Origin: an uncultured bacterium
GTDB taxonomy: Bacteria; Cyanobacteriota; Vampirovibrionia; Gastranaerophilales; Gastranaerophilaceae
Length of the DNA: 64,000 bases
Assembly: GCA_902783835.1 (NCBI GenBank)
Contig: CACZSN010000032.1
Location: forward strand, 1-64,000
Direction of reading: 5' to 3'
Shown here: one piece after another, positions 42,860 through 51,764 of the stretch
How positions within the stretch are numbered: position 1 is the stretch's first letter
Layout: the number at the start of each line of letters is the position of its first letter
Notes under the pieces: model-generated
Database searches by the model: none
Seen by the model: the letters and a program-made list of their open reading frames with translations, nothing else
What the model was told of the DNA's origin: nothing
Position numbers and translations under genes: made by a program

Positions 42860-44413
42860 ATGGATTATTGCTCACAAGATTTTATACCTCAAAAAAACCT
42901 TGGAAACACGCAAATGACGGTGTTTTACATTAATGATACTCACGGGAATGTCACTAAAGTTAGCAAACTCAAACCTGCTCATGATAATTTCAAAAAGCAA
43001 AATAAAAAGAGTGCTTTGACTGTTGGTGCGGGAGATTTGTATCTTGGGGGCAATAAGGGTCGTAATTCCGCTATGACTAAGATTTATAACGCACTCAAAA
43101 TGGATTATGCAACTGCCGGAAATCACGAGTATGACGCGGGTTCGAGATTTTATGCGGATAATATTAAAAATGCAAAATTTACAACGGTTGTTTCCAATAT
43201 TAATGTCCCTGCAAATAATCCGTTACAAGAACGTATGAAGGATAAAAAACTTGTCAGAAGTGACGTTTTTATGAAAAACGGAACAAGGTTTGCAATTCTT
43301 GGAACCAGCCCGTCTGATAAGGATATCGGGGCAAAGGATGATAAGGATAATGTTTCCGTAATGAGTCTTGAGGAAACGATAGCTGTTTTAAACAAAGAGG
43401 TTGAAAAACTTGAAGCACAAGGTGTAAACAAGATAATTTTGTTGAGTCACAGCGGTTATGATAGCGACTTGCAAATCGCAACAAAAACAGGCGGAATTGA
43501 TGTCATTATCGGTGGACATACGCATGATTCCTTAATCGGAGTAAATAAAGAAGACAATGCTGTTTCTAAGAAAAATCTCGTAAAATCTTTGCGTTGCGAA
43601 CCGGTCATAATTACTCAAGCCGGCAGTGATAATACTAATGTCGGCTATCTTGATGTACTTTTTGATAAAAAAGGTGTTTTGTTGGAAGATAAAATCCAAA
43701 ATAAGTTGGTGAAACTTGAAAAATATCCGAATTCTAAAAAAATAGATAAAATTTTGACAAAATCTATCGGTAAAAATGAAAATATTGCCAAAGTTACAGT
43801 TCCTTTTGTTCCGACTTGCGAAGATGATGAAAGAAAAGCTGAAAATCCTGTTGCATCAATACTTGCAGACGGAATGTTGAGACGAGGTCAGTGTTACGGA
43901 GCGGAAGTTGCTTTTTTTAATGCTCCGAGTATGAAATCTTCGGGTGTTTCGGGCAATATAACCGCTTATGACGTTAAATATCGTATGCTTCCCTATGATG
44001 ACGATGTGGTTGTTGCGGAAATGAGCGAAAAACAATTTGTCGACTTGCTCAACACAGAGGCGAAAACCATTATTACTAAAGACCTTTCGCAAATTATGCA
44101 TTGTGCGGGCATGAGATATACAATTAACAAATCCGATGCCAAAAAGGATACTCTTTGTGTGCATGATGTCTGCATTTTGGATAAAAACGGTAATGTCTTG
44201 CGAAAAATTGATACCGAAAATCCGAGTGAAGAAAAGACGGTAAAATGTTCAATGACAAAATTTTTGTTCCAAGAGGGTTCACTTACAAAAATTTTGAAAA
44301 ACGTAAAAAAATCACCTAAAGTGGGTAATCAACAAGAGATTTTCATTGAACAAATCAAGAAAAACGGTGAGTTGAAAGCGATTAAAGACGGCAGATTAAA
44401 AGTTATTGATTAG
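42860..44413 (+). CDS. 5'-nucleotidase-like metallophosphatase without signal peptide
   Basis: Two-metal phosphohydrolase related to UshA/YfkN. Metal-site motifs are all present: FYINDTHGN (near residue 23), GAGDLYLGG (near 57), GNHEYD (near 82), a conserved His in LLSHSGYD, and GGHTHDS (near 212). The second half is the family's 5'-nucleotidase C-terminal domain, with FFNAPSMKSSG and LPYDDDVVVAEMS motifs. Length 517 is typical, but the N terminus shows no signal peptide, so the enzyme would be cytosolic unless exported another way. It may release nucleosides from nucleotides or act on a cyclic or modified nucleotide. Its last 11 bases overlap the convergent ogt gene. Confidence 0.85.
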   Translation: MDYCSQDFIPQKNLGNTQMTVFYINDTHGNVTKVSKLKPAHDNFKKQNKKSALTVGAGDLYLGGNKGRNSAMTKIYNALKMDYATAGNHEYDAGSRFYADNIKNAKFTTVVSNINVPANNPLQERMKDKKLVRSDVFMKNGTRFAILGTSPSDKDIGAKDDKDNVSVMSLEETIAVLNKEVEKLEAQGVNKIILLSHSGYDSDLQIATKTGGIDVIIGGHTHDSLIGVNKEDNAVSKKNLVKSLRCEPVIITQAGSDNTNVGYLDVLFDKKGVLLEDKIQNKLVKLEKYPNSKKIDKILTKSIGKNENIAKVTVPFVPTCEDDERKAENPVASILADGMLRRGQCYGAEVAFFNAPSMKSSGVSGNITAYDVKYRMLPYDDDVVVAEMSEKQFVDLLNTEAKTIITKDLSQIMHCAGMRYTINKSDAKKDTLCVHDVCILDKNGNVLRKIDTENPSEEKTVKCSMTKFLFQEGSLTKILKNVKKSPKVGNQQEIFIEQIKKNGELKAIKDGRLKVID

Positions 44414-44873
44414 GTTTTTCAATCTTTAATAAAAACTCTTTGCAATCCAAATCGCCTGCATAGCCGGTCAGAGAACCATTTTTTCCGATAACTCTGTGAC
44501 AAGGGATAAAAATCGGTACGGGATTTCTGTTATTTGCCATGCCTACCGCTCTGCAAGCTTTCGGGTTCCCGACGGCAATTGCGATGTCTTTGTATGAAAC
44601 GGTTTTCCCGTAAGGAATTTTTAAAAGTTCATTCCAAACCTTCTTTTGAAATGTTGTTCCTTGGGGATTTACAGAAATTGAAAATGAAGTTCTTTGACTG
44701 TCAAGGTATTCCGTCAGTTGCTTGAAAGCTTCTGTTATTACGGGTGTTTCGAGTTGTTGACAACCATTGGTTGACATAGGCTCTGTCGGTAAACAAACTT
44801 GTACAACATATCCGTTTTCTTCAAATATTGTAATTATTCCGATTTTTGTATTTTTTGAGTAATAGTTAATCAT
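44403..44873 (-). CDS. ogt: Methylated-DNA--protein-cysteine methyltransferase
   Basis: Repairs O6-methylguanine by moving the methyl group to its own cysteine. The catalytic IPCHRVIG is near residue 126, with the family helix-turn-helix segment IPYGKTVSYKDIA at about 90 and SLTGYAG near the end. 156 residues, as usual. The frame is open to 44921, but that start is inside the transporter gene; the ATG at 44873 overlaps the transporter stop by eight bases and fits coupled translation. Its 3' end overlaps the convergent nucleotidase gene. Confidence 0.93.
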   Translation of the reverse strand: MINYYSKNTKIGIITIFEENGYVVQVCLPTEPMSTNGCQQLETPVITEAFKQLTEYLDSQRTSFSISVNPQGTTFQKKVWNELLKIPYGKTVSYKDIAIAVGNPKACRAVGMANNRNPVPIFIPCHRVIGKNGSLTGYAGDLDCKEFLLKIEKPNQ

Positions 44874-45537
44874 TTTTGATTTTTTTTGCAGAGTATAAGA
44901 ATGGTGTTTCACAAAATGCAAGAACGACTTTTATGCAATAAGTTGTAATGCATAACATAGATACTGTTTTTAGTGAATAAATTCCGAGAAAGGCGATAAA
45001 AGTAAACAGGATTGTATCAATCAATTGGCTTGTAATTGTGGCAACATTGTTTCTTACCCATAAAAATTTATCGTCGGGAAGAAATTTTTTTATTGTGCTG
45101 AACAAAAATACTTCTGTTGAGTGGGAAATCAAGTAGGCAAACATACTTCCGAAACACAATCTTGGTGTTATGGCAAAAAGAGTTTGCATTGATTTTTGTG
45201 CAAAGTCTTCCGAATTTGGGACATAAAGCAAGTCCAGTTGTGTAAAAATTGTCAGAGTCATTAATGAAAAGAAACCGATAAATACACCTTTTTGGGCAAC
45301 TTTTCGACCGTATTTTTCGTTTAAAATGTCGGTTGCAAGAAAAACGCTTCCGAAAGTGATATTGCCGAGAGTCATCGGCATTGTGAACATATCTACGCAC
45401 TTGACGACTTCAATATTTGCGATGATTGTATTCATGGCAATCCAAGCAAACAGACCGTACTTGCCAAAGAACTTGTAGGCAAGGAGTACCCCTGAAAAAC
45501 TCAATATCATCTCTGTTATAAATAGTGCTTCGTTCAT
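44866..45537 (-). CDS. yhhQ: Queuosine precursor transporter
   Basis: Imports a queuine precursor for the modified base in GUN-anticodon tRNAs (including the tRNA-His in this window). 223 residues with six or seven hydrophobic helices. The TDILNEKYGRK segment near residue 70 and the later IDTILFTFIAFLG helix are typical of the YhhQ/QPTR family. It is the first gene of the pair with ogt. The window contains no queuosine biosynthesis gene (que, tgt), so whether the cell salvages queuine cannot be seen here. Confidence 0.88.
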   Translation of the reverse strand: MNEALFITEMILSFSGVLLAYKFFGKYGLFAWIAMNTIIANIEVVKCVDMFTMPMTLGNITFGSVFLATDILNEKYGRKVAQKGVFIGFFSLMTLTIFTQLDLLYVPNSEDFAQKSMQTLFAITPRLCFGSMFAYLISHSTEVFLFSTIKKFLPDDKFLWVRNNVATITSQLIDTILFTFIAFLGIYSLKTVSMLCITTYCIKVVLAFCETPFLYSAKKIKND

Positions 45538-45575
45538 AAAATGATTTTATCACTAACAAAAAAATCATTGTAATC

Positions 45576-45604
45576 TTGCAAAAAAATAACGGATACTTTA
45601 TAAT
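45576..45604 (+). promoter_or_regulatory. Promoter abutting the radical SAM start
   Basis: TTGCAA, 17-base spacer, perfect TATAAT, ending ten bases before the ATG at 45615. Transcription would start a few bases before the start codon. Confidence 0.55.
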
Positions 45605-45614
45605 TCCGTTTGTT

Positions 45615-46652
45615 ATGGAAAATTCTGAAATTATCAAACATGCTGAAGAAATTTTGGGCGAAAAATTTAGATGTATCGTTCCTTTTGAGCATTTGATGTT
45701 TTTTCAGGACGGTAAAGTTTATTCTTGTTGTCCTTCGTTGGTCAACAAGTATACTTTCGGAAATATTTTTGAGCAAAGTTATCAGGAAATATGGAATGGA
45801 GAAAAGGCAAAAGCCTTTAGACAAACATTTATTGACGGTACTTTTAAATTTTGCGATTTGAATTCTTGTATTACAAAAAATTTCAAGGATGATCCGAGAT
45901 TTAATCCTCGTAATAAAGTCTATGACAGCGTTGAAGTCGATACTTTGCCGAAAATGGTTCACTTGAATATCGATGAAACTTGTAATGCCCGTTGCGTTAC
46001 TTGTCGTGATAAAAATCTCAGTAATCCGGAATGGATAAAAAAATATGAGGAAAATATTGATAAAACCTTAATTCCTCTTTTGAAAAACGCTGAAACCGTT
46101 TATTTGAACGGGGCGGGGGAACTTTTTGCAAGTAATTTGTGCAAGAAACTCGTCAAAAAAATCACTTCTGTTTATCCGAATATCAAGTTTGATATAATTA
46201 CAAACGGTACACTTGCTTCTAAAGAAAATTTTGAAGAACTCGGATTGATAGGAAAGCTTCAGTCCGTCGAGGTTTCTATGCATTCCGTGCATAGAGATAC
46301 GTATGCAAAAATTGTACGCGGCGGGGATTTTGATAAACTGATGCAAAATTTATATTTCTTATCCGATATGAAAAAATCAGGTCAATTGAATTTTTTGTGG
46401 TTGAATTTTGTTGTCAGTATCTATAATTATCAGGAAATGATTGATTTTCAAAGACTTGCTAACGCACTTGGGGCTACTACAAACTTTTGGGAATACAGAC
46501 CTTGGGGACAGGCGGAAATGGATAAACATTATGATGAAGTTGCTGTTTTTGAACCTTCTCACCCTGATTATCATAAATATGTCGATATTATTAACAATGA
46601 AATCTTTAAATCGCCGAATTGTAATATTAATGCTAAATTGAGACCACTGTAA
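45615..46652 (+). CDS. Radical SAM protein with N-terminal SPASM-like region
   Basis: 345 residues. The radical SAM motif CNARCVTC is at about residue 123. In front of it lie cysteines and motifs that SPASM domains have at their C terminus: VYSCCPSLV, FGNIFEQSYQEIWNG, and FCDLNSC. So the auxiliary-cluster-like part comes first and the barrel second, a permuted order. The TTG at 45576 is in frame but lies inside the promoter; ATG 45615 has no ribosome-binding site and the mRNA would have almost no leader. It is monocistronic and converges on trmFO. Substrate unknown. Confidence 0.82.
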   Translation: MENSEIIKHAEEILGEKFRCIVPFEHLMFFQDGKVYSCCPSLVNKYTFGNIFEQSYQEIWNGEKAKAFRQTFIDGTFKFCDLNSCITKNFKDDPRFNPRNKVYDSVEVDTLPKMVHLNIDETCNARCVTCRDKNLSNPEWIKKYEENIDKTLIPLLKNAETVYLNGAGELFASNLCKKLVKKITSVYPNIKFDIITNGTLASKENFEELGLIGKLQSVEVSMHSVHRDTYAKIVRGGDFDKLMQNLYFLSDMKKSGQLNFLWLNFVVSIYNYQEMIDFQRLANALGATTNFWEYRPWGQAEMDKHYDEVAVFEPSHPDYHKYVDIINNEIFKSPNCNINAKLRPL

Positions 46653-46671
46653 ACCAAGTGTTGACATGTTG

Positions 46672-47982
46672 TCAGGCAATAGTTGACATGATATCTGAAA
46701 TGGTTTCTATTGCTCGTTTTGACATAAATTCTGTTTTGATTTTTTTATTTTTCAAAATCTTTCTGTCAATACCGTCTTTATTTATGATGCCCCAGTTAGA
46801 ATTTACGGGTTGAAAATGTTCTTGACATTCAAAACTTATATAGTGTGTTAATGCACCGAGCATGGTTGTTTCCGGCAATTCCAAAAGTTCTTCTCCTTTT
46901 GCAAATCTTATAGCGTTCAATCCTGCTAAAAGTCCGCCCGCAATTGCTTCCGTGTAGCCTTCGGTGCCTGTTAATTGACCGGCAAAAAAGATATTGGGGT
47001 GTTTTCTCATATTCATTGTGGGATTTAAAATTTTGGGAGAGTTAATAAAGGTATTTGCGTGCATAACTCCGTATCTTACTATATTTGCATTTTCAAGTGA
47101 CGGAATTGAGTGAATAAGTTCTTTTTGAGCGCCCCATTTCAAGTTTGTTTGAAATCCTACTAAATTATACAAATCACCTGCTTTGTCGTCTTGTCTTAAT
47201 TGCACGACGGCATAATTTTCTTCGTTAGTTCGGCTGTCTACGAGGCCGACAGGTTTCATAGGACCAAATCTTAATGTATCCGTACCTCTTGAGGCGAGGA
47301 CCTCAATCGGTAAACAAGATTCAAAAAATTTTTTTTCAAAATTTTTCAACTCAATTTTTGGAGAATTAATCAAAATATCATAAAATTTTTCATATTGTTC
47401 TTTGTTCATCGGGCAATTTATATAGTCGTCAGTCCCTTTACCGTAACGGTTTTGGTAGAATGCAACGTCAAAATTGATACTCGATTTTTCAACGATAGGA
47501 GCTATTGCATCGAAAAACCGCAATTGGTTTTCGCCTGTTAAATCCAAAATATCCTGAGCTAATTCAGGTGAGGTTAACGGTCCTGAGGCTATGACAACGA
47601 CTTCGTCTTTTGGGATTTTATTGATTTTTTCTCTGATAAAATTAATTTTGGGATGATTTTCAAGCATATTCTGAATAGTTTGCGAAAAACCTTCTCTGTC
47701 CACGGCGAGAGCTGCACCTGCGGGTACTTTGCAGTCAAATGCGGTTTTTATCAAATAAGAATTTAAAATTTTCAATTCTGCTTTTAAAAGACCGCTTGCA
47801 ACAGTTTCGTCAAATGAGCCCAAACTGTTTGAGCATACCAATTCAGCAGGTTTTTCTGTTTTGTGGGCACCTGTGGAAAATTCAGGACGCATTTCGTACA
47901 AATCGACGTCTATTCCTGCATTTGCAACTTGTAATGCTGCTTCTGAGCCGGCAAGTCCCGCTCCGATTATTGTTATTTTCAT
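46672..47982 (-). CDS. trmFO: tRNA (uracil-5-)-methyltransferase TrmFO
   Basis: Folate- and FAD-dependent enzyme that makes m5U54 in tRNA T-loops. The 436-residue sequence starts with the FAD-binding GAGLAGSEAA, then has LVCSNSLGSFD near residue 48, VPAGAALAVDREGFS, the TLRFGPMKPVGL motif near residue 238 and the GQLTGTEGYTEA motif near residue 331. Monocistronic; no ribosome-binding site of note. Confidence 0.95.
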   Translation of the reverse strand: MKITIIGAGLAGSEAALQVANAGIDVDLYEMRPEFSTGAHKTEKPAELVCSNSLGSFDETVASGLLKAELKILNSYLIKTAFDCKVPAGAALAVDREGFSQTIQNMLENHPKINFIREKINKIPKDEVVVIASGPLTSPELAQDILDLTGENQLRFFDAIAPIVEKSSINFDVAFYQNRYGKGTDDYINCPMNKEQYEKFYDILINSPKIELKNFEKKFFESCLPIEVLASRGTDTLRFGPMKPVGLVDSRTNEENYAVVQLRQDDKAGDLYNLVGFQTNLKWGAQKELIHSIPSLENANIVRYGVMHANTFINSPKILNPTMNMRKHPNIFFAGQLTGTEGYTEAIAGGLLAGLNAIRFAKGEELLELPETTMLGALTHYISFECQEHFQPVNSNWGIINKDGIDRKILKNKKIKTEFMSKRAIETISDIMSTIA

Positions 47983-48039
47983 AATTTTATCCTATCGTTT
48001 TTCAATAATATCTTAACAAAAAAGCAAAAATATAGTAAA

Positions 48040-49182
48040 ATGAATTCTATGAACAAACGTTTGAAAATTTTTATCGTAGACAAAGACGAAATGTCTGTTT
48101 CCATTATCGAAAACTACCTGAGTGAACTTAATTATGACTTTACTCTTGTTAAGTCAGGTTCTCTTTCCGAAGCGAAAGAACAGGTTGACGAAAATGAGTT
48201 AAACCTTTTTATTACGGACGTTTCTGATAATGTCGAACAAATCGGTACGGAAATTGACAATATCGAAGATTTGTATAACAACTGCAAGTTTATTTTGACG
48301 GCTTATAATTTTAAAACGGATGATATTGTCAGATTTTTGCGAAAAAGCAAAAAAGATTTTATCACGAAACCAATCATAAAAACCGGTTTTTTGGCTATTG
48401 TTAATGAAATTGCAGAAAAAATGACCTCCGAACAGGATTTTTCGGGACAGGGAAAGGTAATTTCTGTTTTTTCTAACAAGGGCGGACTCGGAAAAACTAC
48501 CGTTGCGGTAAATCTTGGGTATGAACTTGCCCGAAGAGACAGACGTTCAAAGGTTGTTGTTGTCGATATGAATTTATTTTTGGGCGATGTAACTACTTTT
48601 TTGGATTTAACACCGCCTTGCGATATGAGTTTTTTGATTGAAAAAATCGATGAAACCAAGGATATTGTTGATTTAACGACTCAATATGAGGATTCAAATT
48701 ATTATGTAATTGCGGATTCTCCGTATCGTGATTATTCAAGAAATGTTTCCCGTGAAGATGTCATAAAAATGTTGAATGCGTTGCGTAAAAGATTTAATTA
48801 TATCATTATCGACAATTCATCGGCGATTACAGGTAAAACAAAATATATTTTGGATTTTTCGGATTTAATTTTGTTGATTACTGAAGCAAATTTACCTACT
48901 TTGAATAATTGCAAACGTTGTCTGGATTTCTTTGAACATATCGGTATTCAAAATAAAACGCAAATTGTTCTTAATCGGTATTCGAAAGAAGACGAGTGTC
49001 ATAAACAAGATGTTGCGGATATTTTGCAAAAAGAAATTTTCGGTGTAATTCCTAATGATTGGCAAACTTCAATTGCTTCGATAAATCGCGGAATTACAAT
49101 AGGAGAAACAAATCCGTTTTCTGATATTTATTATGCGTTTGGAGAACTTGCGGATTTGGTTGCGAGAAAATTATGTCGCTAA
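48040..49182 (+). CDS. CpaE-like receiver plus MinD/ParA-type ATPase
   Basis: 380 residues. The N-terminal 120 residues look like a response-regulator receiver domain (LKIFIVDKDE, FITDVSDN, and the Lys of KKDFITKP). The rest is a deviant Walker-type ATPase with SNKGGLGKTTVAVNLG near residue 148 and VVVDMNLFLGD near residue 175. This fusion is typical of CpaE/TadZ proteins that position the Tad pilus machinery. Its last ten bases overlap the CpaF-like gene, supporting a shared function. Confidence 0.82.
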   Translation: MNSMNKRLKIFIVDKDEMSVSIIENYLSELNYDFTLVKSGSLSEAKEQVDENELNLFITDVSDNVEQIGTEIDNIEDLYNNCKFILTAYNFKTDDIVRFLRKSKKDFITKPIIKTGFLAIVNEIAEKMTSEQDFSGQGKVISVFSNKGGLGKTTVAVNLGYELARRDRRSKVVVVDMNLFLGDVTTFLDLTPPCDMSFLIEKIDETKDIVDLTTQYEDSNYYVIADSPYRDYSRNVSREDVIKMLNALRKRFNYIIIDNSSAITGKTKYILDFSDLILLITEANLPTLNNCKRCLDFFEHIGIQNKTQIVLNRYSKEDECHKQDVADILQKEIFGVIPNDWQTSIASINRGITIGETNPFSDIYYAFGELADLVARKLCR

Positions 49183-50975
49183 AAAGCAGATTATTAAAAA
49201 ACAGAGAATTGAAATCTCTTAATTTTGCTAAAATGAGTGCTGATTGTGACCTTTTGGCATTTTTTCGCGAACACAAAGAATTTGACGTGATTACAGCTTA
49301 TTCGCACGACAAAATTTATGGTGAAAAAAACGGAAGTGTAATAAAAATTCCTTTGGTTTTTTCATCGGCAGAAGTGTATTTTGCGGAAGTTGAAAAGATT
49401 GCAAGGCTTTATGACTGTTATTTGGATAAAAAAAATCCGCAGGCCACAATTTGTACACCGAGCAGTTCGGTTATAAATATTCTGATTCCGCCAATTGTTG
49501 AAAATGAGCCGTTCATAAGCATTTTTAGAAAAAATAAACAACTGTATTCTTCATATTTTTCGACAAAAATGGTTAGCAGCGAAATGGTTGCGTATTTGCG
49601 TGATTGTATTTCTCAAAGGGCAAATATTTTTATCGTCGGTGATGCTTCCGTTGACAAAACTTCCTTGATGAATTTTATGGTCAACCTCTCCGACAACAGC
49701 AAAAAAAATATTATTTGCGGAAAAACAGAAAAAATTATTGTCGAAAAACCCTGTAGCATAAAGCTTTCTCAAGGTTGCATAAAAGACATAGAAAATCTCA
49801 ATTATGATAGTATTTTTTATTCGGATGCTCAAATTTCGGATTTAACTCAAATTTTTCAATTGATAATTTCAGGGCATAACGGATTTGTCGTTTCCATGTC
49901 CCTTAAAGAAGATGTTGATATTCTGACTGCAATAAGAAATATGCTTTTACTCTCTAATATCAATCTTTTTGAGGAAAATGCGGATTTTATGACTTCGGCT
50001 TCCATCGATGTCGTTATTTGCGTAAATAAAATTAACGGAGAAGTTTGTATTACAAAAATTTCAGAAATGGTTAAAAATTCTCAAAATGATTATTCCGTAA
50101 AAGATATTTTTGTTAGAAACAGTAAGGGTTTTCACGTTTCTACGGGGAATTCTTCAAGGTTCTTTAACCCTGAAAATTCTCAACGGTTTGTCAGCGACTT
50201 TTTGGAAGAAGGCCACAAACATTCTTATGTCTCCGGTCAGGCAAATTCCGTTGCAACAAAAATGCCTGATTCCAAACGAAAACGTTTGAAAGAAAAATTG
50301 AAAAAATTAAAAAAAGATAAGTTTATTATACCGTTGATAGAAAATATTGAAAAGGTTGAAAATACTGAGGATATCGAAAATGCTTCCGAAAATGTTCAAG
50401 TCGGCGAAAATTTAATTCAAACTTTGCCGGAAGAAAAACAAATTCCTGTCAAAAAAACTGCTGAGGAAGAACCAAAATCCATGACGTTTTTTGGTAAACC
50501 TCTTGAGGAGACTGATTTTTCAGAACCGGCTCCTTCTGAACAAAAATCGGAACAAAAATCAGCGGATGTTGAAGAAAATAATGTCCAAAATAATGATGAG
50601 CCAAGTTTCCACGATGTGCTTGAAGCTTCTGCCAATGAAGGTCTTTTGGCAAGTGAAATCGATGATTTTTCGCAAGAATTGCCGCAACCTAAAATAAAAA
50701 ATATTTTGGAACTTGAAGACGACGAAGAAGAAAATACCCCGCAAGAAATGGTTGACACCCCGCAAGAACAAGTTGACAGTTATGATGAAAGTGCTGACTT
50801 GGCAACGCTTTTGGGTGATGATGAATTTTCTGCTATTGAACAAGAATTGCAAGATAAATACAAAAGTGAAAAACCTGAAATCGTTGAAGAACCTCAACTT
50901 TTTTCTGAGGTAAGCGACGATGAGGTTAGTGAATATGAGCAAGGTATATTAGAGGTTCCTGACGAAGATATTTAG
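49173..50975 (+). CDS. Degenerate CpaF/TadA-like ATPase with long acidic tail
   Basis: 600 residues. Residues 60-310 resemble the secretion ATPase CpaF, but its catalytic motifs are changed: the Walker A region reads VGDASVDKTSLMN (Asp instead of the last Gly before Lys), and the Walker B/Glu region reads SIFYSDAQISD, without the usual acidic GE. Arg-finger and His-box-like parts (SGHNGFVVSMS) are altered as well. The last 290 residues are low-complexity, Glu/Asp/Pro/Gln-rich, with two tandem TPQE(M/Q)VD units at 50737-50778. It follows the CpaE-like gene by overlap. It may be a pseudo-ATPase scaffold; the gene itself is intact. Confidence 0.7.
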   Translation: MSLKSRLLKNRELKSLNFAKMSADCDLLAFFREHKEFDVITAYSHDKIYGEKNGSVIKIPLVFSSAEVYFAEVEKIARLYDCYLDKKNPQATICTPSSSVINILIPPIVENEPFISIFRKNKQLYSSYFSTKMVSSEMVAYLRDCISQRANIFIVGDASVDKTSLMNFMVNLSDNSKKNIICGKTEKIIVEKPCSIKLSQGCIKDIENLNYDSIFYSDAQISDLTQIFQLIISGHNGFVVSMSLKEDVDILTAIRNMLLLSNINLFEENADFMTSASIDVVICVNKINGEVCITKISEMVKNSQNDYSVKDIFVRNSKGFHVSTGNSSRFFNPENSQRFVSDFLEEGHKHSYVSGQANSVATKMPDSKRKRLKEKLKKLKKDKFIIPLIENIEKVENTEDIENASENVQVGENLIQTLPEEKQIPVKKTAEEEPKSMTFFGKPLEETDFSEPAPSEQKSEQKSADVEENNVQNNDEPSFHDVLEASANEGLLASEIDDFSQELPQPKIKNILELEDDEEENTPQEMVDTPQEQVDSYDESADLATLLGDDEFSAIEQELQDKYKSEKPEIVEEPQLFSEVSDDEVSEYEQGILEVPDEDI

Positions 50976-51063
50976 TAATGTTAAGTTAGCCTATCCGAAA
51001 ATCCTTTGAAAATAAGCATTTGAAAAATTACAAATCGTTACACTAAAATTATGCCAAAATCGA

Positions 51064-51092
51064 TTGACAGTGTTGTCTTTTGATAAGATTAT
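51064..51092 (+). promoter_or_regulatory. Promoter of the LysM gene
   Basis: Perfect TTGACA, 17-base spacer, GATTAT, ending 22 bases before the ATG at 51115. Confidence 0.6.
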
Positions 51093-51114
51093 TGTTGTAA
51101 GTCAAGAGGAATTT

Positions 51115-51717
51115 ATGAAAACATCAACATTAAACAGATCAATGCTGTCAGGCGAAAGCATGGCTCTTTTAGCCGAATTAAAGTCTTTGAATGAAGAGAC
51201 GGAAAGACAATCTTTAGAAAACAATAATTCTTTGCAAGCTAAGCAAGATGAGCTTGATATATTATGGCAAAATTTTAAAATTATGCCGAAAGAAGAAAAA
51301 TCTCCCGGAATTTATATTCTTGCCGGATTTATTGCAGGTGCGTTAAGTATGTTCTTAATGACTGCTATGCTTAGCTTTACGACTTTTTCTAACTCGGACG
51401 GTTCTGTTTCTGCACCTGTTCAAGAAAGAAAAATTGTTAAAAAGGAACACGGTTCATTTGCTCCAATCGGTTCTCCTCAATACGTTGCGGACAAAGTTAC
51501 GGTTGAAGATTTGACGGCAGAAGAAGCGGTTGTAAACGCTCCTGCTGTTATTAACGATAAATACAAGGTTAAAGCGGGAGATTCTCTTGAAGCTATTTCC
51601 GTTAAATTTTACGGCAAAGCTTCTCCCGAAAATACAAAAAAATTGCAGGCTGCAAACGGTCTTGCAAGTCCTCATGCAATATATGCAGGACAAGAACTAT
51701 TGATTCCGATGAATTAG
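51115..51717 (+). CDS. Single-span membrane protein with LysM domain
   Basis: 200 residues. The N-terminal 65 residues are cytosolic and hydrophilic, one membrane helix follows (GIYILAGFIAGALSMFLMTA, near residue 70), then a short linker with a Lys/Glu segment and a C-terminal LysM domain (residues about 145-200: YKVKAGDSLEAIS, then NGLASPHAIYAGQELLIP). LysM binds GlcNAc-containing polymers such as peptidoglycan, so the protein is anchored in the inner membrane and holds the cell wall. The shorter start at 51115 after AGAGGA is preferred to 51064, which lies in the promoter. It may support the pilus-like machinery encoded just before it. Confidence 0.82.
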   Translation: MKTSTLNRSMLSGESMALLAELKSLNEETERQSLENNNSLQAKQDELDILWQNFKIMPKEEKSPGIYILAGFIAGALSMFLMTAMLSFTTFSNSDGSVSAPVQERKIVKKEHGSFAPIGSPQYVADKVTVEDLTAEEAVVNAPAVINDKYKVKAGDSLEAISVKFYGKASPENTKKLQAANGLASPHAIYAGQELLIPMN

Positions 51718-51734
51718 TATTAAAGAAGATATTT

Positions 51735-51764
51735 AAGGGTTGTGAAAAAATCACAACCTTTTTT
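51735..51764. terminator. Bidirectional terminator
   Basis: aagggttgtga / tcacaacctttttt stem between the convergent LysM and radical SAM genes. Confidence 0.85.

Noticed and set aside
45576-45614. TTG start for the 45615 radical SAM gene
   Set aside because: It coincides with the -35 element of a good promoter and has no support from a ribosome-binding site.
46655-46685. ttgaca / tgtca near-palindrome between radical SAM and trmFO stops
   Set aside because: It overlaps the trmFO coding end and has no T run; probably chance.
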